Below, in pieces: positions 15,797-21,686 of a DNA stretch of 24,449 nucleotides. Under the pieces are notes generated by a model, which did no database searches, was not told the origin of the DNA, and saw nothing but the letters and a program-made list of their open reading frames with translations. This DNA comes from Candidatus Gastranaerophilales bacterium (GTDB lineage: Bacteria; Cyanobacteriota; Vampirovibrionia; Gastranaerophilales; Gastranaerophilaceae). Position 1 is the first letter of the stretch. Each line of letters begins with the position of its first letter. The position numbers and the translations under genes were made by a program. The stretch is from positions 1-24,449 of the forward strand of contig CAJULH010000030.1 of the NCBI GenBank assembly GCA_910587175.1, in the 5' to 3' direction.

Positions 15797-17023
15797 ATGA
15801 TAACTTTTCCAAAGATAAATTTTTTAAATAGAAATGAAGCAAAGAACAGAACAGCGAATGCGAATGTTCAAAATAAAGCTGTTATATATGTAAATCCTGC
15901 GTTTGGCGCCAACCTTGCACCACTAAGCAGGGATACTGTTTCATTTGGCGCCGGCAGAGTATCGTCTCCAAAACTCTCCCAGGAAGAAAAAGATGCCCAG
16001 GTGGGTAAGGTGAGGAAAGGGGCAAAAACCAGAGAGGGAAAAAAGCTTGACCAGTCATGCAGAGGCAGCTTGCATGTCAGTGCTGCTCTTCGCGATGAAG
16101 CGGATTTTGCTTACAAAAGGCTGAAAAACGACATAAGTTCTATTTTTGGCATGCATGTTCTTGAAACTGACGATATAAATTTTTCAAGCATGTATGATAC
16201 GGAGCTTATCACTAATATTGCAAATAAAAAGCCTGTTCTTGCAATTACAGCCAGAAAGAAAAGCGCAAAATCATTGTCTGAAAAGATAGGTCATATGAAG
16301 ATTACCACCAAAAAAGATGCTCTGGAGCAAATCCATGATATAATCGGGGTTAGGATTCTTGTCTCAAATTCTGACCGTAAATCCGGCGATTATGTCGGGG
16401 AAAAGCTTTTAAAGGCTGTAAAAAACGGCTGGATTAAAATATCCGAGATTGAAGTATATAGGAATCCTGCCTTATCTCCTTCATCAAAATATGATTATAT
16501 AAGCGAAAAAAAACTTGATGCCATCGCTGCTGCCTCAAGGACAAAAACCAAGAACTTTAATTATGTAATAAGACAGACAGAATTTGGGTATAGCGCAGTT
16601 CATATGCTTGTTGATTTACCGGGCGGAATTAAGGGTGAAATACAAATCATAAGCCCAAAAGTTGCTGCCTTTAAAGAAATAGAAGACATTTGCTATAAGG
16701 GTCTTAGCGGTAAAGGGCTACCAAAGGGCTATGCTAAACTTAAAGCTTCATTTGAAAAATTAGACCCTAAAATAAACAGAGAAGGGTATGACGAATTTGC
16801 TGAATACACAAGACAGGCATATGCAAAAGAAAGAAGAAGACCCTCAAGAGATAAAGGAGCATTTTTGGCGCTCCCCGAGGATTCAATTATTCCTCCAAGA
16901 CTCGATTTTAATTATATTGCAATGCTTAAAAGCAATATTGATAAAGCACAAAAAGAAAAAGCTGTCCAAAAAATGCAGGATGAGGTTGCAGAGCTCGTTG
17001 GCGAAGTTGCCGAACAAGCATAA
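15797..17023 (+). CDS. Divergent RelA/SpoT-synthetase-like protein with an atypical N-terminal region
   Basis: The central part (about 85-320) reads as a small alarmone synthetase ((p)ppGpp synthetase) domain, though distant. RKKSAKSLSEK gives R153, K155, S159 and K163 in the RxKxxxSxxxK spacing of the ATP site. DIIGVR gives the metal-binding D181 and G184/R186. FGYSAVH gives Y265 and H269 of the guanine-stacking motif. EIQ gives E281 and Q283, and YKG (300-302) ends the domain. Differences: the usual K-x-N before GY is T-E-F, RT after EIQ is IS, and about 40 residues are inserted between D181 and Y265. No HD hydrolase, TGS or ACT domain is present. Residues 1-80 are basic and low in complexity, with VNPAFGA (32-38) and DTVSFGAG (46-53). 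The tail (about 325-408) is charged and helical. No SD is seen, and no antitoxin-like partner lies next to it. Activity is inferred. Confidence 0.65.
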   Translation: MITFPKINFLNRNEAKNRTANANVQNKAVIYVNPAFGANLAPLSRDTVSFGAGRVSSPKLSQEEKDAQVGKVRKGAKTREGKKLDQSCRGSLHVSAALRDEADFAYKRLKNDISSIFGMHVLETDDINFSSMYDTELITNIANKKPVLAITARKKSAKSLSEKIGHMKITTKKDALEQIHDIIGVRILVSNSDRKSGDYVGEKLLKAVKNGWIKISEIEVYRNPALSPSSKYDYISEKKLDAIAAASRTKTKNFNYVIRQTEFGYSAVHMLVDLPGGIKGEIQIISPKVAAFKEIEDICYKGLSGKGLPKGYAKLKASFEKLDPKINREGYDEFAEYTRQAYAKERRRPSRDKGAFLALPEDSIIPPRLDFNYIAMLKSNIDKAQKEKAVQKMQDEVAELVGEVAEQA

Positions 17024-17041
17024 TTCTTATTTAATTTTTTC

Positions 17042-17070
17042 TTGAATATTCCTTATTTTTATAGTACAAA
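17042..17070 (+). promoter_or_regulatory. Promoter of the 2-oxoacid:ferredoxin oxidoreductase operon
   Basis: TTGAAT (17042-17047) and TACAAA (17065-17070) are 17 bases apart. The start would fall near 17077, leaving a leader of about 33 bases with AAGGA at 17098-17102 before the ATG. Confidence 0.55.
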
Positions 17071-17082
17071 TTTTATTGTACT
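17063..17082. promoter_or_regulatory. Perfect 7-bp dyad over the oxidoreductase promoter (candidate operator)
   Basis: AGTACAA (17063-17069) and TTGTACT (17076-17082) are exact inverted repeats separated by ATTTTA. The dyad covers the -10 box and the likely start site, the position expected of a repressor operator. The regulator is unknown; the sequence does not match the Rex or FNR consensus that I know. Confidence 0.45.
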
Positions 17083-17109
17083 TAGTTCACGGAAAGTAAG
17101 GAATTAATA

Positions 17110-18213
17110 ATGGTTAAAAAACTTATTACAGAAGACACAAGGATGTTCTTAACCGGAAATGAAACCATTGCCTACGCTGCAAACGCTGCAGAAGCGGAGT
17201 TTATGTACGGTTATCCTATTACGCCTCAAAACGAAATTATGCACACTTGGTGTAAATTACTTCCTAAAACAGAAGCCGGCTTCCTTCAAACAGAAGATGA
17301 AATTTCAGCCGGTTTTTCTACAATTGGCGGTATTTTAGCAGGTAAAAGAGCTTTCACTGCAACAGCAGGTCCTGGTAACGTTATCATGCAGGATGCACAG
17401 AGCATGGCTGAAATGATGAGAATACCGTTTGTTTGTGCTGTTATGCAAAGAGGCGGACCTTCAACAGCTACCGTTATTTATGCTCAGCAGGAAACAAGAT
17501 TAACCTGCTTCGGCGGTAACGGCGAAGGCTTCAGAATTGTATATTCAACTGCCGGTCACCAGGATTTATACGATTATATGATTAAAGCATTTAACACGGC
17601 ATGGAAGTACAGATTCCCCACCTTTATGCTTGCAGACGGCTACCAGGGTAAAATGAGAGAACCTGTAACTCTTTATGACCCTGCTTCACGCGGCATTAAA
17701 ATGGAGCCTACTCCTGCATTCTTAAGAGCAGAAGGCAAAATTGACGTAGACAGAAAAGCAAATCATATGAGAAATACATTCAACCTTGAAGAAGAATTAA
17801 TGGAAGTTCTTGATTCTTATCAGGCTGAATTTGACAGAATTTCTCCTGAAATTGAAGAATATCTTGAATATAAAGCAGAAGATGCCGAAATTCTTATTAT
17901 CGCTCACGGTATTGTAGCTCGTTCTGCAATGACAGCCGTTGATGAATTAAGAGCAAAAGGTATCAAAGCAGGTTTATTCAGACCTATCACATTAAGACCG
18001 CTTGCCGTTAAACCTTTAAGAGCAGCAGTTCAAAGAGCAAAACAAGTATTATTCACCGAATCTGCAAACGGTCAGCTTGCTCAAATGGTATTAGAAAAAA
18101 TCTATGGTCTTCAAACTCCGTACTCAACACTGTTTAAAATGGGTGTCGGCGTAACGGGCGACGATATTGTTCAAAAAGTTGAACAAATGGTTAAAACTCC
18201 TGCAACAGTGTAG
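17110..18213 (+). CDS. 2-oxoacid:ferredoxin oxidoreductase, alpha subunit (VorB/KorA-like)
   Basis: The complex decarboxylates a 2-oxoacid with CoA to an acyl-CoA and passes the electrons to ferredoxin. This subunit joins the pyrimidine-binding TPP domain (GNETIAYAANAAE, YGYPITPQNEI, the catalytic-type Glu in QTEDEISAG, about 1-170) to a transketolase C-terminal-like domain (about 245-360, ILIIAHGIVARSA). Length (367) fits the VorB/KorA type rather than fused pyruvate:ferredoxin enzymes. Annotation pipelines often call it VorB, but whether the substrate is 2-oxoisovalerate, 2-oxoglutarate or another acid cannot be told by reading. The start has a good SD (AAGGA). Codons in this operon favour C-ending Phe and Asn more than in neighbouring genes, which suggests high expression. 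Confidence 0.9.
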   Translation: MVKKLITEDTRMFLTGNETIAYAANAAEAEFMYGYPITPQNEIMHTWCKLLPKTEAGFLQTEDEISAGFSTIGGILAGKRAFTATAGPGNVIMQDAQSMAEMMRIPFVCAVMQRGGPSTATVIYAQQETRLTCFGGNGEGFRIVYSTAGHQDLYDYMIKAFNTAWKYRFPTFMLADGYQGKMREPVTLYDPASRGIKMEPTPAFLRAEGKIDVDRKANHMRNTFNLEEELMEVLDSYQAEFDRISPEIEEYLEYKAEDAEILIIAHGIVARSAMTAVDELRAKGIKAGLFRPITLRPLAVKPLRAAVQRAKQVLFTESANGQLAQMVLEKIYGLQTPYSTLFKMGVGVTGDDIVQKVEQMVKTPATV

Positions 18214-18261
18214 TTTTTAGCTAAGAGAATATAAGTAAAAAGAATAAAAGAGGATAAATAA

Positions 18262-19017
18262 ATGGTTCAAACACTTGATGTTACTCCGGATTTAGCGAAA
18301 GCGCAAAACGCCGAAGCAGGCGCAAGCAAATTCTGCCCCGGATGCGGTCATGGTATGATTCTAAAAACATTAGCTCATACTATTGACGATTTAAACCTCC
18401 AGGAAAAAGCGGTTTTTGGCTGTGATATCGGCTGCTCGCTACTTTCTTGGAACTATATGAATGTTGATTCTGTTCAAACTCACCACGGAAGAACAACACC
18501 CGTTATTTACGGTGTTACCCGTGCTAATCCCGGTACTGTCGGTATTGCTTATATGGGTGACGGCGGCGGTCTTGCTATCGGCTCACAGCACCTTGTAAAC
18601 GCTGCGGTTCGTGCCGAAAATATGCTTATCGTACTTGCTAACAATACAAACTACGGTATGACAGGCGGACAGATGGCACCTACTACAATGCCCGGTCAAA
18701 AAACAGAAACAACTCCTTACGGACGTGACTGCGAAGTTACGGGTAAACCTGCACGCGGTGCCGAAATGGTTGCTTCAATTGTTGATCCTGAAAAGGGTTA
18801 TGTTGCAAGAGCTTCTGTTTCAAACTTAAGAAGCCTTAAAAAGACATTTACAAAAGCCCTTAAAAACGTTGAAAAAGGCGGATTTTCATTTGTTGAAGTT
18901 CTTTCTATCTGCCCTCTCAACTGGAGAACTAATAACGAAGGCACTTGGGACAGACTAAAAACTATGGAATCATTCTTTGAAGTTAAAGAGTTTGTTTCAA
19001 GAGAAGGATTGGAGTAA
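18262..19017 (+). CDS. 2-oxoacid:ferredoxin oxidoreductase, beta (TPP-binding) subunit
   Basis: This subunit binds the diphosphate of thiamine pyrophosphate. KFCPGCGH supplies C25 and C28 of the iron-sulfur/TPP-proximal motif, with further cysteines C54 and C58 in FGCDIGCS. The TPP motif runs from GDGGG (99-103) to NNTNYGMTGGQ (about 127-137), with the usual spacing. Length (251) fits the small beta subunits of four-subunit enzymes. AGAGGA precedes the ATG at good spacing. It follows alpha by 48 bases and precedes gamma by five. Confidence 0.93.
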   Translation: MVQTLDVTPDLAKAQNAEAGASKFCPGCGHGMILKTLAHTIDDLNLQEKAVFGCDIGCSLLSWNYMNVDSVQTHHGRTTPVIYGVTRANPGTVGIAYMGDGGGLAIGSQHLVNAAVRAENMLIVLANNTNYGMTGGQMAPTTMPGQKTETTPYGRDCEVTGKPARGAEMVASIVDPEKGYVARASVSNLRSLKKTFTKALKNVEKGGFSFVEVLSICPLNWRTNNEGTWDRLKTMESFFEVKEFVSREGLE

Positions 19018-19022
19018 AAATT

Positions 19023-19583
19023 ATGGCAAGAACAAGAATAGTATTAGCCGGTGAAGGCGGACAAGGCGTTCAATCTATCGCAAAAATCCTTGTTGAAGCT
19101 GGATATGAAGCTGGCAAAGAAATTTTATACATACCGAATTTCGGTGTAGAACAACGTGGCGGTGTTTCAATTGCATTCTGTCAGGTTGCAGATGAAAAAA
19201 TCGGTGAGCCGAGATTTTCAAAGGGCGATATCGTAATTATGCTTTCAGACAGGGCGATTGACAGATGCTCATGCTATGTAAACGAAAATTCAACTGTAAT
19301 TTACGATTCATCAGTTTGCTCTGTTAAACCAACCTGCAAAGCAAAAGAAATCATTGCTGTTGAAGCAAATAAAATTGCAAACGAACAGTTGAGCGCCAGA
19401 GTATTTAACATTATCGTACTTGGCGTATTATTAAGCGCAACCAATGTATTAAAGTTAGACGATATTAAGAACGCAATGGAAATGGCTCTTGGTAAGAAAT
19501 TTGACGCTAAGCCTGAACTTCGCGAACTTAACTACAAAGCGCTTCAGATGGGTATGGATATGATACAGAAAGCGAGTGTATAA
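19023..19583 (+). CDS. 2-oxoacid:ferredoxin oxidoreductase, gamma subunit
   Basis: This subunit bridges the complex and provides the CoA-handling domain. The glycine-rich GEGGQGVQSIAKILVEAG motif (10-27) and VEQRGGVSIAF (about 43-53) are diagnostic of the gamma/catalytic-domain family. Length (186) is typical. A short GGAGTAAAAATT lies before the ATG. The stop TAA shares its last A with the ATG of the ferredoxin gene, so the two are translationally coupled. Confidence 0.93.
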   Translation: MARTRIVLAGEGGQGVQSIAKILVEAGYEAGKEILYIPNFGVEQRGGVSIAFCQVADEKIGEPRFSKGDIVIMLSDRAIDRCSCYVNENSTVIYDSSVCSVKPTCKAKEIIAVEANKIANEQLSARVFNIIVLGVLLSATNVLKLDDIKNAMEMALGKKFDAKPELRELNYKALQMGMDMIQKASV

Positions 19584-19837
19584 TGACAACAGTTAAACAT
19601 CAAGGCTTTAAAGTTGAAAATGTAGCCAAGGGAAAAGCAGACTGGTATTGCTTTACAGACCTTTGCAAAGGCTGCGGTCTTTGTATCGTAAAATGCCCTA
19701 AAAAATGCTTAAAATGGTCTAAAGAAGTTGGCATCTACCAAACTCCTGCAGTAGAACCGAATCCTGAAGAATGTATCGGATGCGGAACATGTGCACTTGT
19801 TTGCCCGGATTCAGCTATTAAGGTTAATAAAAAATAG
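19583..19837 (+). CDS. 2-oxoacid:ferredoxin oxidoreductase, delta subunit (2x[4Fe-4S] ferredoxin)
   Basis: This subunit carries electrons from the TPP site to free ferredoxin. It has two complete CxxCxxCxxxCP cluster motifs: C28, C31, C34, C38 and C64, C67, C70, C74. Two more cysteines (C23, C42) lie outside the motifs. Length (84) fits a dedicated delta subunit. It is the last gene of the operon, overlapping gamma by one base (TAATG), and is followed by a strong terminator. Confidence 0.95.
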   Translation: MTTVKHQGFKVENVAKGKADWYCFTDLCKGCGLCIVKCPKKCLKWSKEVGIYQTPAVEPNPEECIGCGTCALVCPDSAIKVNKK

Positions 19838-19900
19838 GTCTAAATCTGTTTTATCGGGTAATTAAAATTGATAAAACTTGGGTTTAGGCTTATAAAGATT

Positions 19901-19935
19901 AATTCCCCCTTGAATAATTCAAGGGGGAATTTTTT
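19901..19935 (+). terminator. Strong intrinsic terminator of the oxidoreductase operon
   Basis: AATTCCCCCTTGAA (19901-19914) pairs perfectly with TTCAAGGGGGAATT (19918-19931) around a three-base loop (TAA), and a T run follows to 19935. The stem is symmetrical, so it may also slow transcription arriving on the minus strand from 20045, where the T run is poorer. Confidence 0.92.
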
Positions 19936-20044
19936 GTTAAATATGTTTGGTAAATTAAAATTTGAAAAGATAATTAAATACACCGAAACTGCTTTAATTT
20001 ACTTTTTTTGGGGTATTTTTGTTCTTAACTGTTTTTGCAGCTTG

Positions 20045-20347
20045 TTATGGCTCATTTTTTATTCTGTTGCCGTTTTCATCAAAATGCCAAAATGTTGGTT
20101 CGTTTCCGTTGTAGGATTCTTCCTGACAAAATATTTTGCCATCCACAAAACGGCTTGTAAATTTTGCTATATTGTCTCCCTGGGTAATTTCAAGGTAATC
20201 CTCAGAACCCTCATTTGTAACTTCTATGGCAGATGTTATATAATCTCCATGGACAGGCAGCTGAGCTTTTATTTCGGGCTCAATTTCCTTTAAGGGAATT
20301 TCTTTTCTTGCTTTGAATGGGATATAGGCAGATATTTTTGGTATCAT
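20045..20347 (-). CDS. Hypothetical small protein with N-terminal IPFKA tag
   Basis: I do not recognise this 100-residue protein. It is probably real: AGGAG lies at ideal spacing before the ATG, a promoter is visible upstream, and the sequence is a balanced soluble composition ending WHFDENGNRIKNEP. Residues 1-13 (MIPKISAYIPFKA) form a short basic N-terminal segment with an aromatic-lysine tag like those in other small proteins nearby. The remainder looks like a beta-rich domain (SAIEVTNEGSEDYLEIT, AKFTSRFVDGKIFC). No signal peptide or membrane helix is evident. The overlapping plus-strand frame in the same stretch lacks comparable support. Confidence 0.7.
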   Translation of the reverse strand: MIPKISAYIPFKARKEIPLKEIEPEIKAQLPVHGDYITSAIEVTNEGSEDYLEITQGDNIAKFTSRFVDGKIFCQEESYNGNEPTFWHFDENGNRIKNEP

Positions 20348-20390
20348 TGTTTTCTCCTGATAAAAGTGTGTTGTTTTATGTGCATTATTA

Positions 20391-20418
20391 ATATTATCAA
20401 ATAAAAAATAGCTGTAAA
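20391..20418 (-). promoter_or_regulatory. Promoter for the 100-residue gene
   Basis: On the minus strand TTTACA (20418-20413) and TAATAT (20396-20391) are 16 bases apart, and TGA directly before the -10 makes it an extended -10 box. The start would fall near 20384, with a leader of about 37 bases that includes the AGGAG SD. Confidence 0.5.
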
Positions 20419-20467
20419 GTCTTCTTATAGGGTGTTTAGCGATTTTGATTTGGTTGTAATATTATTA

Positions 20468-20980
20468 TTATTTTGAAAATAAACCTGAAATTTTCTGAAA
20501 TATTCCTGTCTTTTTTGTATTAATTTTATCCTCATCTGCTGTGTTTTGAGCGGGATTATTTTCCATATCTTCCAACATTCCATATATTTCTTCGGCTTTG
20601 ATTTCATCCTCTGGAAGCATCATTAATTCAAGGAATGCGGTTTGAATATCTTCAATCAAACCCTTAATAGTACCTCTTTTTGCCAATCTTTCTGCTTCCT
20701 GCGCTTCAATTTCATCTATTCTTTTAAGAACATCGCTGTATCTTTCAGCCTTGTCTTCCAGCAGCATTCGTATATGTTCTCTATTGTCTTCATCGTGCTC
20801 AAAATAAAATTCAATAAATTCATTTACGTCTGCTTCGCTTAGTCTTGAATTTGTTTTGTTGTTTTTTATAAATGCATCATTATGTTCTTCGGTTTGTATC
20901 GGACTTCTGTTATCTTTTGTTTTATTTTCTATTTTTCCAAAAGCACTATAGCTTTTTATTGTATTTAACATTACCTTCAT
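20468..20980 (-). CDS. Hypothetical charged, helical protein
   Basis: I do not recognise this 170-residue protein. The first 20 residues (MKVMLNTIKSYSAFGKIENK) are basic with the tag SAFGK at 12-16. A polar linker follows to about 45. A highly charged, probably coiled-coil helical region spans about 48-135 (DEDNREHIRMLLEDKAERY, then EAQEAERLAKR). A polar Asn/Asp linker leads to a short amphipathic C-terminus, GIFQKISGLFSK. AGGGAAG before the ATG is a good SD. There is no signal peptide or membrane helix. The C-terminal amphipathic helix could contact membrane or a partner; that is speculation. Confidence 0.75.
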   Translation of the reverse strand: MKVMLNTIKSYSAFGKIENKTKDNRSPIQTEEHNDAFIKNNKTNSRLSEADVNEFIEFYFEHDEDNREHIRMLLEDKAERYSDVLKRIDEIEAQEAERLAKRGTIKGLIEDIQTAFLELMMLPEDEIKAEEIYGMLEDMENNPAQNTADEDKINTKKTGIFQKISGLFSK

Positions 20981-21044
20981 TTTTTCTTCCCTTGCATTAT
21001 TCCTATGTTTACCTTTAAGGTTTATAAATATATTTTTTTGCTAT

Positions 21045-21079
21045 AAAAAAATATCCCCCTGAATGCGGGAGATATTTTT
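21045..21079 (-). terminator. Intrinsic terminator after the 48-residue membrane protein gene
   Basis: On the minus strand AAAAATATCTCCC (21079-21067) pairs with GGGGGATATTTTT (21059-21047) through 13 pairs including one wobble pair, around a seven-base loop. Ts continue to 21045. It lies 25 bases past the stop codon at 21105. Confidence 0.7.
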
Positions 21080-21104
21080 GGCTAATTCTTCTTTTCAAAA
21101 TCCA

Positions 21105-21251
21105 TTACGCGCTGAATGCTGATACGATAGGTGCTGATACATCACTTTGACCCAAAGTGCTATTGATGTAAATAAATGTCCAGGAAAACATGATGATTGT
21201 CATAATCAGCAAACCAGCAAGAAGAAAGTTGACCACTTTTGCTTCGCTCAT
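21105..21251 (-). CDS. 48-residue single-helix membrane microprotein
   Basis: This very short gene reads MSEAKVVNFLLAG at its start, with a hydrophobic helix at about residues 6-29 (LLAGLLIMTIIMFSWTFIYI) and a short polar tail ending VSAFSA. A strong SD (GATGGAG) lies at ideal spacing before the ATG, and an intrinsic terminator follows the stop, so gene boundaries are well marked despite the size. The charge pattern suggests an N-in, C-out orientation, weakly. Function is unknown. Single-helix proteins of this size often regulate a larger membrane complex, but no such partner is adjacent. Confidence 0.7.
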   Translation of the reverse strand: MSEAKVVNFLLAGLLIMTIIMFSWTFIYINSTLGQSDVSAPIVSAFSA

Positions 21252-21367
21252 AAAAACTCCATCTTTCTTGCTTTTGTAAGGCTTAAAACAGGCTTTGAGA
21301 GAGATGCCTTCTTAAACCTCAAGTAATAATCTTTGCTTTTTAAAAGACAAATTCAGGGTTTTAAATA

Positions 21368-21550
21368 TTAACCCCAACCGAGTTCTCTGCATCCTTCGGG
21401 CACTTGTCCTTTTTGCAGGTCAATGTTGTTGCCAAAAGCTGATTGGTCAGAACGTGCTGCAACACCTGTTGTGTCTTGCAAATCTTTTTCTTTTGCATAG
21501 CTTGCACCGCTAACTGAAGAAATTCCTGATAAGCTGCCAAATTCGCCCAT
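21368..21550 (-). CDS. Hypothetical 60-residue protein
   Basis: I do not recognise it. The start at 21550 is chosen because AAAGGAG lies just upstream at correct spacing. A longer frame opening with TTG at 21580 has no comparable signal and would include that SD inside the gene. The protein begins MGEFGSLSGISSVSGAS, is rich in Gly and Ser, contains SAFG at 37-40, and ends VPEGCRELGWG with a single Cys. It has no hydrophobic helix. The Gly/Ser-rich N-terminus and lack of a fold suggest a secreted or disordered peptide, or a substrate of a dedicated export or modification system; nothing here proves that. Confidence 0.6.
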   Translation of the reverse strand: MGEFGSLSGISSVSGASYAKEKDLQDTTGVAARSDQSAFGNNIDLQKGQVPEGCRELGWG

Positions 21551-21651
21551 TTTACTACTCCTTTGTTCTTTTGTTTGCAAATATCTTATTTGCTCCTCGT
21601 ATATATATAAAAACTATATACTTTTCCTTATTTCAACATGGAATAAATTTG

Positions 21652-21675
21652 TTACAAAGCTTAATATTTTTGTAA
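21652..21675. repeat. Inverted repeat between the U32 gene end and the 60-residue gene
   Basis: TTACAAA (21652-21658) and TTTGTAA (21669-21675) are exact inverted repeats around a 10-base spacer. It lies just past the U32 stop and upstream of the small minus-strand gene. No T run follows, so an operator or mRNA-end hairpin are both possible. Confidence 0.35.
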
Positions 21676-21686
21676 AATTGTCTGAT

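Noticed and set aside
15797..17023. A toxin-antitoxin pair built on the RelA/SpoT-like protein
   Set aside because: Neither the 36 bases before nor the 86 bases after hold a small antitoxin-like gene; the neighbours are YraN and the oxidoreductase operon. A self-contained synthetase fits better.
19868..20293. A 141-residue plus-strand frame with hydrophobic stretches
   Set aside because: It starts inside the region of the operon terminator and runs antisense through the 100-residue minus-strand gene, which has a good SD and promoter. It has no SD of its own, and its hydrophobicity follows from complementing that gene.
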